Positions 24,709 to 31,420 of a stretch of 33,301 nucleotides of DNA are shown here, one piece after another; within the stretch, counting starts at the first letter, position 1, and each line of letters starts with the position of its first letter. Under the pieces are notes generated by a model that was not told the origin of the DNA, did no database searches, and saw nothing but the letters and a program-made list of their open reading frames with translations. The position numbers and the translations under genes are program-made. This DNA comes from Tessaracoccus massiliensis (GTDB lineage: Bacteria; Actinomycetota; Actinomycetes; Propionibacteriales; Propionibacteriaceae): NCBI RefSeq assembly GCF_000826065.2, contig NZ_LN623536.1, positions 1-33,301 of the forward strand. Direction: 5' to 3'.

Positions 24709-25038
24709 TCAGGCCTCCTTGGTCTCGGTGATCGCGGCCAGGCCGTCGACCACGGTCTTGCGGTTCTTGCCGGACTTCTCGGCCTCCAGCGCGGCGGCGT
24801 CCAGCTCGACGTCGTCGCCGACGGACTTGAGCACCTCGTCGGCAGTGAGATTGTCAGTTGCCAGCTTCGGGGGATGGGTGCCGAACACTTCGGCGGGGGT
24901 CGGGGCGTCGACCTTGCGGGCGAGGCCGGACATGACCAGGTCGGCGGCGAGGCCGGCGTCGAGGTCGGCCGACTGATCGGCCTCGTAGCTCGTGCCATCC
25001 GCACCGTGGTACGGGTAGGCAAACTCGACACGCGTCAT
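24709..25038 (-). CDS. Hypothetical phage protein, 109 residues
   Basis: The ATG at 25036-25038 overlaps the tail terminator stop (ATGA) and the stop lies 1 base before the major tail protein start. The product is acidic and Ala-rich, beginning TRVEFAYPYHGADGTSYEAD and continuing with AADLVMSGLARKVDAPTPAEVFG. The N-terminal part reads like short actinophage proteins found near tail genes. It has no domain I can name. Its lock-step overlap with both neighbours shows it is a real, co-translated gene. A structural or assembly role is possible but unproven. Confidence 0.75.
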   Translation of the reverse strand: MTRVEFAYPYHGADGTSYEADQSADLDAGLAADLVMSGLARKVDAPTPAEVFGTHPPKLATDNLTADEVLKSVGDDVELDAAALEAEKSGKNRKTVVDGLAAITETKEA

Positions 25039-25454
25039 GGCGTGATCCTTCCTTGTTGTGCACCCGTGGTGCGGTTGCCGACTCGCCGGACCAGCGAGTC
25101 GAACGTGAACTGGTAGCGCTTGAGCGCGCTACTGGGGTCGGGAAACTCAAAGGGTCCCGTCGTGATGACATTGCTGGCCTTCGTCGTGTCGTCCAGCCAT
25201 GTGCCATCTGGCACCTCGAGGGCCTCAGCTATGTCGTGGGCAAGCTCGGAGGCGGCGAAGGCATCGGCGTGCCACACCTCGACGAGCATCTTCGGCGCGT
25301 CCTGCACGAGATTGGGGCGGGTGCCGCCCACGCGGGAGACGCGGATGGTGCCATCGACCATCTCGGCCGGCACGCGGGTGGAGGCCAGCAGGTAGCCGGA
25401 GCGGTGCAGGTGCGTGATCCACGCTGCCTCAGAGTCGGGGCGGGGGGCGGTCAT
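25035..25454 (-). CDS. Tail terminator / tail completion protein
   Basis: 139 residues from the ATG at 25452-25454, overlapping the previous stop (ATGA); a GTG two codons earlier is possible. The sequence has WITHLHRSGYLLASTRVPAE, a central PKMLVEVWHADAFAASELAHDI with the alpha-beta pattern of tail terminators, and a C-terminal KRYQFTFDSLVRR. Proteins of this class cap the tail tube at the head-proximal end. The call rests on this pattern and on its place after the gp10-like gene and before the tail tube gene. Confidence 0.75.
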   Translation of the reverse strand: MTAPRPDSEAAWITHLHRSGYLLASTRVPAEMVDGTIRVSRVGGTRPNLVQDAPKMLVEVWHADAFAASELAHDIAEALEVPDGTWLDDTTKASNVITTGPFEFPDPSSALKRYQFTFDSLVRRVGNRTTGAQQGRITP

Positions 25455-25729
25455 GTCGACTCCACCGCCTGCAGGAGGCGGCGGCCACGCTCGGACGATC
25501 CGGCGTTGATGCCGGTCACCCGTGAGACCGTGTCGCCGTGCCAGACGCTGTAGCCGCCCCACGACGAGGCCCCATTGCAGCGGGCGGCGATGGCGTCGGC
25601 TGCGGGCCTGATGCCCTGCTCGTAGATCTGGCGAGACAGCGCATCGCGGGCACCGGCCTCAATGGCCAGCTCCCAGTCGCGGCCACGGTAAAACTCGCGG
25701 CGGCCACCGAAGAATGTCTGGATCGACAC
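25451..25729 (-). CDS. HK97 gp10-like neck/tail protein
   Basis: 92 residues from the GTG at 25727-25729, with AAAGGGG upstream and 4 bases after the preceding stop. The open frame extends to 25978 only as a shadow. The product has IQTFFGGRREFYRGRDWELA, SRQIYEQGIRPAADAIAARC and a WGGYSVWHGDTVSRVTGINA segment. Small proteins in this slot, between the head stopper and the tail terminator, generally belong to the HK97 gp10-like group. The family match is by position and general look only. Confidence 0.65.
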   Translation of the reverse strand: MSIQTFFGGRREFYRGRDWELAIEAGARDALSRQIYEQGIRPAADAIAARCNGASSWGGYSVWHGDTVSRVTGINAGSSERGRRLLQAVEST

Positions 25730-25733
25730 GAGA

Positions 25734-26093
25734 TCACCCCTTTCGTTTGAGCAGCTCAACCACGACGCCGGCCACAGGGTTATCCCAGGGCCCGTTCGTC
25801 CAGTCGAGCGAGGCGCCGTTGACCTCGTACCAGTCGCCATCGACATGGACCTCTTCGGAGCCGTCCAGCTCGATGCCGGGCGGGCAGTAGAGGGCCCAGG
25901 CGATCCGGGACGTGTCGCGGCCTGCCTGTACGGCTTCCCGTGGCACACCGGGCGCCATCCCGTAGACGGACAGGTCAAACTCCTCGAGGTCGGCCACGGG
26001 TCGGTAGCCGTGCGGGTTGCGCTCAGCTGCGGCCACTGGGCGGCGGGCTGGGAGGATGTAGACCCGGCGACGGTCAGCGAGTCGCAGCCTCAT
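25734..26093 (-). CDS. Head closure (stopper) protein
   Basis: 119 residues from the ATG at 26091-26093, overlapping the connector stop (ATGA); the frame upstream of this is a shadow. It contains RLADRRRVYILPARRPVAAA near the start and WALYCPPGIELDGSEEVHVD in the second half. A beta-rich ending follows (DWYEVNGASLDWTNGPWDN and VVVELLKRKG). Small beta-barrel proteins in this place close the portal channel after packaging. The call is from gene order and secondary-structure look. Confidence 0.7.
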   Translation of the reverse strand: MRLRLADRRRVYILPARRPVAAAERNPHGYRPVADLEEFDLSVYGMAPGVPREAVQAGRDTSRIAWALYCPPGIELDGSEEVHVDGDWYEVNGASLDWTNGPWDNPVAGVVVELLKRKG

Positions 26094-26488
26094 CGCCGGA
26101 TGATCCCGGAGCCGGGCAGCACGGTGAAAGCGCGGCGGCGACGCCCAAGGCCGTTGAACTCGGCGCACATGGCGCGCAGGTCGCGCTCCTCGCGGCGGGT
26201 CAGGAAACCGGGGTCGTAGCGGCGGGTGTCGACTGTCTGTGATGCGGAGAACGGCCCGTTGGTGACCTGCTCGGTCGTAACCTCGCCGTCGCCGTACTGC
26301 ACCCTGCGGATGATGGCGGTCCGCAGAATCGCCTTGACCGCGTCGCCATGAGGGAACGCCTCGTCCTCGATGCACGGGGCCACAACCTTCGCGCGCGCCA
26401 GGACGTCGTCAATGTGGTCTCGGATCACCTTGTCTGCCACACCGCTGCCGACGTGGGGGTGGATGTCCTCGGGGAGAAGGATAATCAC
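26090..26488 (-). CDS. Head-tail connector (adaptor) protein
   Basis: 132 residues from the GTG at 26486-26488, with AGGAGG 6 bases upstream. The N-terminal half is helical (DKVIRDHIDDVLARAKVVAP, then DAVKAILRTAIIRRVQYGDG). It is followed by TNGPFSASQTVDTRRY, a motif seen in many actinophage head-tail connectors, and an Arg-rich end (EFNGLGRRRRAFTVLPG). It is the first neck gene after the major capsid gene, from which a strong hairpin separates it. Its stop overlaps the next start. Confidence 0.8.
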   Translation of the reverse strand: MIILLPEDIHPHVGSGVADKVIRDHIDDVLARAKVVAPCIEDEAFPHGDAVKAILRTAIIRRVQYGDGEVTTEQVTNGPFSASQTVDTRRYDPGFLTRREERDLRAMCAEFNGLGRRRRAFTVLPGSGIIRR

Positions 26489-26519
26489 ACATGACCTCCT
26501 GCCTTGAACGGGGGAGTAA

Positions 26520-26552
26520 TGGAGGGCGGCGCATAGGGAGCGCCGCCCTCCA
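26520..26552 (-). terminator. Strong hairpin after the major capsid gene
   Basis: TGGAGGGCGGCGC at 26520-26532 pairs perfectly with GCGCCGCCCTCCA at 26540-26552 (13 bp, 7-base loop). It begins 4 bases beyond the capsid stop. No T-run follows on the minus strand. It probably acts as an attenuator or as a 3'-end stabiliser that lifts capsid messages over the neck genes. Confidence 0.75.
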
Positions 26553-26556
26553 CTGC

Positions 26557-27528
26557 TCAGAGAACCTTCGCCGACAGCGAAGCGTTCGGGTTGGCCAGGA
26601 TCGGCAGGGCGATGGCCTTGCCCATGACCCAGCCCATCGGCGGGGCGTCGGCGCGGTAGAGGCCCGCGACGATGCCGGAGCGCTCGGCTTCACCGAGATT
26701 GAACCGCGGATCGCCAGACTCGACGGTCGGGGCGAACACGGTGCCGCCCACCTGGCCGGCGACAGCCAGCACAAGGCGGTCGTCGGCGATGAAGCGCGTC
26801 CCGCCGGCACGACCGTCGTAGGACTGCAAGGTCGGGAGGCCCTGGCCTGCCAGGACGTCGTTGACCGCATCGCGGCCCACGATCGCGCCGGTGCCGGTGA
26901 TGTAGCCAGCGGCAGCCAGCTTGGCGCCCAGGATGGTCGCCACGCGGGTGGAGCTGAACAACGTGTCGGGCGTCATGCCGGACTCGTCGGCGATCATGTC
27001 GGCCCACCTGCGCAGGTCGGCGATCGGGTCGGCGCCTGCGGCGGACCACAGCTCGGTCGGCGCGGCATTCGTGTGCGCGGCCTTGCGGCCAAATGCCACG
27101 TTCTGCTTCACCTTGTTCTCGTTGATGGCGAGGGAGCCGTTGACGAGCGCCTCGCCGCGAGCGCGGTTGAGGCGGGTGATGATCGCGCGGACCATGGCGT
27201 CGGCCTTGTCCTCGGCGAGCTTCTGCACGCGGGCAGGCTCGGTGACCTGCTCGTACTCCGACAGACGCAACTTGCGGGAGACGGGGAGGAGACGGATGGT
27301 CTTCTCCTCGCCCTTCGAGCCGCGGCCGATGGAGGCCTCGGTGTCGAACTCGCCGTACTCCGCCTCGTCGCCGATGATCTCGCCGACGGTCCAGGAGAAC
27401 TTGACCTCGTCCTGGTTGAGGTTGGGCAGGATGCGAGTGAGCAGGGAGTCATCCAGCGACTCCATCGCGACGCGCGAGAATGCGGTCAGCTCGGCGGGGT
27501 CGACGATGTCAGTCCAGAGCGTTGCCAT
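26557..27528 (-). CDS. Major capsid protein
   Basis: 323 residues from the ATG at 27526-27528, with GAGG upstream. The order and content fit the HK97-fold capsid proteins of the P22/E-like group in actinophages. It has a helical N-terminal arm (AELTAFSRVAMESLDDSLLT), then EYGEFDTEASIGRGSKGEEK and the long spine region DKADAMVRAIITRLNRARGE. Later come SSTRVATILGAKLAAAGYI and a C-terminal PPMGWVMGKAIALPILANPN. It lies after scaffold and decoration genes and before the neck genes, and a hairpin directly after it suggests high-level expression. The long plus-strand frame opposite it is a codon-bias shadow. Confidence 0.9.
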   Translation of the reverse strand: MATLWTDIVDPAELTAFSRVAMESLDDSLLTRILPNLNQDEVKFSWTVGEIIGDEAEYGEFDTEASIGRGSKGEEKTIRLLPVSRKLRLSEYEQVTEPARVQKLAEDKADAMVRAIITRLNRARGEALVNGSLAINENKVKQNVAFGRKAAHTNAAPTELWSAAGADPIADLRRWADMIADESGMTPDTLFSSTRVATILGAKLAAAGYITGTGAIVGRDAVNDVLAGQGLPTLQSYDGRAGGTRFIADDRLVLAVAGQVGGTVFAPTVESGDPRFNLGEAERSGIVAGLYRADAPPMGWVMGKAIALPILANPNASLSAKVL

Positions 27529-27529
27529 C

Positions 27530-27895
27530 TCAGGCCTCCTCGTAGATGAACGCTCCGCGGTCGGCGGGGACCGTGAGCGTGACGGGCAGGAAAGCGACCT
27601 TGATGCGGCCGTGCCACATCACCGCGGTCGGCTCGTCGCCGTGGGTGATGTCGCGGTTGTCGATGGAGAACCCGTAGAGGGTCTGACCCTCGGTGCCCAC
27701 GTAGGGGCCGAAGGTGCCGTCGCCGAGATCGGTGAGCGGGTAGCCGGACGGCACCACGCCGTTCTCGACGCCCTCGGCGGTGGCGAACGCCTCGGCGTTC
27801 AGGGTTCCGGGATGAGCCTCGGCTACTGCGTGCCGAGATCCCATCCAGCGGTCATCGCCGCCACTGCGGGCGGTCGTGATGGGGCCAATGCCCAT
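27530..27895 (-). CDS. Head decoration-like protein
   Basis: 121 residues from the ATG at 27893-27895, with AAAGGGGG about 9 bases upstream; the stop is 1 base from the major capsid start. The sequence contains NGVVPSGYPLTDLGDGTFGP and GFSIDNRDITHGDEPTAVMW, a pattern of small actinophage decoration or stabilisation proteins. These bind the capsid lattice at symmetry axes. The location between scaffold and capsid genes fits, though I cannot exclude another minor structural role. Confidence 0.75.
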   Translation of the reverse strand: MGIGPITTARSGGDDRWMGSRHAVAEAHPGTLNAEAFATAEGVENGVVPSGYPLTDLGDGTFGPYVGTEGQTLYGFSIDNRDITHGDEPTAVMWHGRIKVAFLPVTLTVPADRGAFIYEEA

Positions 27896-27918
27896 GATGG
27901 TTTCCCCCTTTCAGGGAG

Positions 27919-28377
27919 TCAGTTCTTCTTGCTGTAGCGAGCCTCGGCGCGTTCGCGTCCAAGCTCATAGGGAGTGGTCTGCGCGTTCGGATCTCCGGTG
28001 CCCTGATACGGGTTGCCGCCGGGCTTGACTGCGGACTTCGCATCTTCCAGCCACTCGTCAGCGGACCGCTCCAACTCCTCGCGGGTGGAGCCGTTGAGCC
28101 ACTTCTCTGGCACCTTCTTGGCGGCGGCGATCTTGGCCTTCTCGACCTCGATGTCCTTGGCGGACAGCGACCCGTTCAGGGTGGACACCTCGGTCTCCAA
28201 TTCGGTGATCCGGGCGGTGGCCTGGTCAAGGGTGGCCTGTGCGTCGGCCTTGAAGGCCTTGAGGTCGTCGTAGTCGGCGTACTTGTCGCGCTCGCGCTGG
28301 ACGCGGGGCCCGATGGCGGCGTCGATCTTCGCCTGTAGCTGCTCGGTGGTGGTGATGGGCGTGTCGAGATCCGGCAC
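27919..28377 (-). CDS. Scaffolding protein
   Basis: 152 residues from the GTG at 28375-28377, chosen because AAGGAGG lies 6 bases upstream; the frame is open 8 codons earlier. The protein is acidic and helical, with a coiled-coil region at about 40-88 (LDQATARITELETEVSTLNG) and a tail containing KWLNGSTREELERSADEWLE. It ends in a basic stretch (RERAEARYSKKN) that would contact the capsid protein. Such proteins template the prohead and then leave. The segment 28378-28528 before it is non-coding and holds a terminator-like hairpin, so this gene probably has its own promoter there. Confidence 0.85.
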   Translation of the reverse strand: MPDLDTPITTTEQLQAKIDAAIGPRVQRERDKYADYDDLKAFKADAQATLDQATARITELETEVSTLNGSLSAKDIEVEKAKIAAAKKVPEKWLNGSTREELERSADEWLEDAKSAVKPGGNPYQGTGDPNAQTTPYELGRERAEARYSKKN

Positions 28378-28473
28378 GGTTTTCCTCCTTGGTCCGCGCA
28401 TTGACCGCTGCGCGTCGGCGTGGCCCCATCCGCATGGAACGGCGGGAGATCATTGGGCCCGTGTGGGCATGAG

Positions 28474-28502
28474 AAAACCCGCGAGGCCATCGCCTGCGGG
28501 TT
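28474..28502 (-). terminator. Hairpin terminator before the scaffold gene
   Basis: AACCCGC at 28476-28482 pairs with GCGGGTT at 28496-28502. AGG/CCT extends the stem past one bulged G. On the minus strand a TTTTC follows the stem. It lies between the 70-residue gene and the scaffold gene and splits the late region into a packaging/portal part and a capsid part. Confidence 0.75.
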
Positions 28503-28528
28503 GAAAGGGGTCGCCGTGGTGCTGTGGG

Positions 28529-28741
28529 CTAGGGGAGGTCGCCGTAGCGGTCCTGCAGGGCCTGCTGCGTGCCTGCGATGAAGCCGCCGTTGTAGGCCCT
28601 CGTGATCGTCGCTGCGTGCAGATCCTTGCCCAGATAGGACTCGTGCTCAGGTGCGCGGCCACGGTTGGCCACCGCGTCGTTCCATCCCTGTTCACGGGCG
28701 GCATGCATCTCGGTCTTGGTGGGGAGCTTGCCGCCGCTCAC
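28529..28741 (-). CDS. Hypothetical phage protein, 70 residues
   Basis: The GTG at 28739-28741 overlaps the MuF-like stop (GTGA), so the gene is co-translated with it. An in-frame GTG three codons earlier is less likely. The product is small and helical: KLPTKTEMHAAREQGWNDAV, then a short loop and ATITRAYNGGFIAGTQQALQ. No family is recognised. The repeated Gly/Ala/aromatic spacing is mildly like short nucleic-acid or ribosome-binding proteins, but this is weak. It is followed by a terminator. The frame upstream to 29065 is a shadow of the MuF-like gene. Confidence 0.65.
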   Translation of the reverse strand: MSGGKLPTKTEMHAAREQGWNDAVANRGRAPEHESYLGKDLHAATITRAYNGGFIAGTQQALQDRYGDLP

Positions 28742-30030
28742 TGGTTCCACGTTCCCGCTCTCTTCTGCATGGCCTCGAGGTTGCCGTCGTGCATCTGCTG
28801 CCAATCTTGCCATGTGTAGCGCGGATTCGCGTCCCAATAGGCCAGCATTTCCTCGCTCGCCCACGAGCGCGCCGTGGGCTCGTTGACGCTCCACAGGTCT
28901 CGGGGTGTGCGTCCCGCTGCACGGGCCTCGGCGGTCAGCATGAATCCGTTCGTGGCGTTCTCGGCGTGGACGAACTCGGCCTCGAGGTACTGCTCGTAGT
29001 CCTCGCGCTGCTGACGGCGCGCAGGGGCCTGCTGTTTCGCGGTGCGGCCGCTGACATGCTCCCACTGCGCCATCGCGAAGTGCTCGCGGCGGGTATCGGG
29101 GAGCTTGTCGTCGAATCGTGCCTGGTCGCGTGGATCCAGGTTCTCGTACCAGTCGTAGACGTCGGGATGGAATGGGTCGCCCAGGTCCACGCGGCGGCCG
29201 GACGTGTCGTAGAAGTTGGCATCGAGGATTTCGGAGATTCGCTCGGCCTCGACGTAGTCGCCGCGCGTCATCGCTTCCTCTATGCGGGCCTCCAGCTCAC
29301 TCTCTGTCAGCTTGAGCAGGGAGTCGGCGCCGTCGTCATCATCCTTGGTTTCGTGGGCTTCGACGGGCTTGCTGCCCGTTCTCCACTGGATCAGCAGCTC
29401 GGCGGGGTCGTAGCCCTCGGGCAGAGGGTCGCCGGGGCCGATCGGCACGATCTGGCAGTTGCAGTTGCCGTGGAATTGGCTGAGCTCGCCGGCGGTCTTG
29501 GCCGTGCGGTAGACGGCACCTCGCGAGCCGAGCATGATGCAGAAGTCGCAAGGGTCGGGCCCCGACGGGACTCGCGCGAAAGTGACCCCCCGCTTGTCGC
29601 GTCCCCACTGTGTATCGCGGCCCGCGTTGTCGACGATGGTGTCGCGGGCGGGTTGCTTGATGTACTTGTCGAGCGAGGTGGACAGCGCGGCCATCGTCGC
29701 GTCGGCGTCGCCCTTGAACAGATGGGTGGACGCCGAGCGTGCCCGGGCCTCGGTCGCTGCATCAGGGTAGGTCTCGGCCTGCTGGGCGCGGTACTCGCCG
29801 GGCGCGCCTGCTGCGGCGCGCAGCTCGTCGTACCACTCGGCGCCGACCGCTGCCGATAGGTTTCCGTACTCTCGCGCTAGGGCGGGGAACGCCTCCGCGA
29901 GCAGCGCTGCGGCATCCTCGGGATCGAGTTCCGCTGCGCGGCGAGACATGGCGTTGAGGTCAGATTTGGCCATGCCGGAGAGCCGCGAGAGGACGTCTCG
30001 GAGGCGGGCCACCTCGGCGGCGGTGGCCAT
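28738..30030 (-). CDS. MuF-like minor head protein with C-terminal extension
   Basis: 430 residues from the ATG at 30028-30030, 3 bases after the portal stop. Residues 1-215 match the MuF-type head morphogenesis proteins that follow portal genes. The Cys/His set C161, C164 (PCDFCIMLGSR), H187, C190 and C192 (FHGNCNCQIVP) is characteristic. After an acidic linker (about 228-236, DDDDGAD) comes a ~190-residue extension with EARIEEAMTRGDYVEAERIS, DWYENLDPRDQARFDDKLPD and WASEEMLAYWDANPRYTWQD. I recall similar WAS-EE-YWD endings in other actinophage MuF proteins but no function. MuF proteins enter the head in few copies and can carry cargo domains, so the extension may act in the infected cell. 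Confidence 0.85.
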   Translation of the reverse strand: MATAAEVARLRDVLSRLSGMAKSDLNAMSRRAAELDPEDAAALLAEAFPALAREYGNLSAAVGAEWYDELRAAAGAPGEYRAQQAETYPDAATEARARSASTHLFKGDADATMAALSTSLDKYIKQPARDTIVDNAGRDTQWGRDKRGVTFARVPSGPDPCDFCIMLGSRGAVYRTAKTAGELSQFHGNCNCQIVPIGPGDPLPEGYDPAELLIQWRTGSKPVEAHETKDDDDGADSLLKLTESELEARIEEAMTRGDYVEAERISEILDANFYDTSGRRVDLGDPFHPDVYDWYENLDPRDQARFDDKLPDTRREHFAMAQWEHVSGRTAKQQAPARRQQREDYEQYLEAEFVHAENATNGFMLTAEARAAGRTPRDLWSVNEPTARSWASEEMLAYWDANPRYTWQDWQQMHDGNLEAMQKRAGTWNQ

Positions 30031-30033
30031 CGG

Positions 30034-31416
30034 CTACACCGTCGCCGTGGGTGCGGTCGTGGGCCTAGGTTCGCGGGTCAGCACCTTGTCGAGTAGCCCG
30101 CTGCCTCGGGCAGCGCGGTTCTCGTCAGCATGAACACGGGCGGCGTCGGGTGAGATTGGCAGCAAGTCCAGGGTGGCCTTCGTGCCCGCCTGGAAGTTCC
30201 CCGCGCCGATCTGCTGGGCAACGAACTGGCCCTGCTCGAGCGGGGACCTGGTTCGCGCCTCCTGCCACTGCGACTTCAGCGACGACACCTCGCGGGCATC
30301 GAAGTCGCCATACAGAGCAGTGAGAGTGTTCAGCGCCATTGCCCGGCGGCCGCGATTGAAGCTCGGCTGCTGGTCCTCGACGGAGCGAACCAGGTCGACT
30401 TCCTGGGCCCAGATCGCCTGCGCAGATGTCGGATTGGAATCGGCGATGATGCCGAGATAGTTCGGCGGAATCGAGGATGCGCCGGAGAACAAGCCGCCGA
30501 TCAGCCGCATCTGGTCCGAGAATGGCTGCTGGCTCGCCTGCGGGGAATAGTGGATCTCGGCTCGGCGCAGACTCTCGGGGTAGTTCGGCTCATCGTCAGG
30601 ATGGATGTCGGGGAGCATGTCGACGCCGCCCGGCATCCGCACCCAGCCCTTACCCTCGAAGGCCTCCGGATCGACACCCAGCATCCGCTCGCGCGGGTTG
30701 GAGTACCACTCGGCCGACACCTCGGAGCGCATGAACGTTCGCACGCCGGCGTCCGTGAGGCCCATGATCGGACGGGTGATCCGCGACGTCCCAAACGGTC
30801 GCTCCAGCGTGGCGCCATGCACATACGGCGCGCAGGGGACACGCGTGGGCGAGTCGATCTCGTCGATGACCATCAGGCGACCGCCGACGAGCTGCTCGAC
30901 ATGCAGGGTCAAGCCAGGCATGTAGATGTTCGCTCGGCGATCACCGAGCAGCTCCAGCGCAGAGGTGACCGTGCCGGCACGGTTGACCGTCGCCGTCGCA
31001 GCCAGCGCCGACGAAGCCGTGTGCAGCACGCGGGGCTCACCGGCGGCAGTGTCGCCGGGCGTGGTGAACACAAACGCGGGCCCGTGGCGCAGTGCGGCAT
31101 TGATGGCCATCTGCTCGATGAACCCGGCTTCGCCCTCGTCCAGGGCGCGCTCCAGGTCGTTCAGCAAGCCACTGTCATCGAGGGTGAAGCCGGCCGGTCG
31201 GAGGCGTGAGCTGAAAACCTCGATCGCCTTACCGGGCCAGAACATCGGGGTCTGCTGGACGGTTTTGCCGTCGGGGAGAGTCATCCCGTAGGCGTCCAGC
31301 AGTCGCTCGGCGTCGGCGTAGAGAGTGCGCTTCTGGTTGCGCTTGGACTGTCGGGCGATCTGCGCCTGCAGGCGACGGAAGGCGTCCAATTCGGCGGCGG
31401 TGGCCATGCGTGCCAT
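30034..31416 (-). CDS. Portal protein (SPP1 gp6-like)
   Basis: 460 residues from the ATG at 31414-31416, chosen because GGAGG lies 7 bases upstream and TerL ends 4 bases before; the frame is open to 31464. It shows the general pattern of SPP1 gp6-type portals. The N-terminal region has NQKRTLYADAERLLDAYGMT, the wing has FSSRLRPAGFTLDD, and the stem and crown region has PNYLGIIADSNPTSAQAIWA, a strong family signature. A C-terminal tail is rich in Arg and Thr. Twelve copies form the DNA gate at one vertex and dock the terminase during packaging. Confidence 0.92.
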   Translation of the reverse strand: MARMATAAELDAFRRLQAQIARQSKRNQKRTLYADAERLLDAYGMTLPDGKTVQQTPMFWPGKAIEVFSSRLRPAGFTLDDSGLLNDLERALDEGEAGFIEQMAINAALRHGPAFVFTTPGDTAAGEPRVLHTASSALAATATVNRAGTVTSALELLGDRRANIYMPGLTLHVEQLVGGRLMVIDEIDSPTRVPCAPYVHGATLERPFGTSRITRPIMGLTDAGVRTFMRSEVSAEWYSNPRERMLGVDPEAFEGKGWVRMPGGVDMLPDIHPDDEPNYPESLRRAEIHYSPQASQQPFSDQMRLIGGLFSGASSIPPNYLGIIADSNPTSAQAIWAQEVDLVRSVEDQQPSFNRGRRAMALNTLTALYGDFDAREVSSLKSQWQEARTRSPLEQGQFVAQQIGAGNFQAGTKATLDLLPISPDAARVHADENRAARGSGLLDKVLTREPRPTTAPTATV

Positions 31417-31420
31417 TCGG

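Noticed and set aside
26491..27549. Plus-strand open frame of 352 residues opposite the major capsid gene
   Set aside because: Codon-bias shadow spanning the capsid gene; starts inside the intergenic region and shows no motif.
28651..29859. Plus-strand open frame of 402 residues opposite the MuF-like gene
   Set aside because: Shadow frame with repetitive Val/Gly/Leu content; the minus strand has an unmistakable MuF Cys/His pattern.
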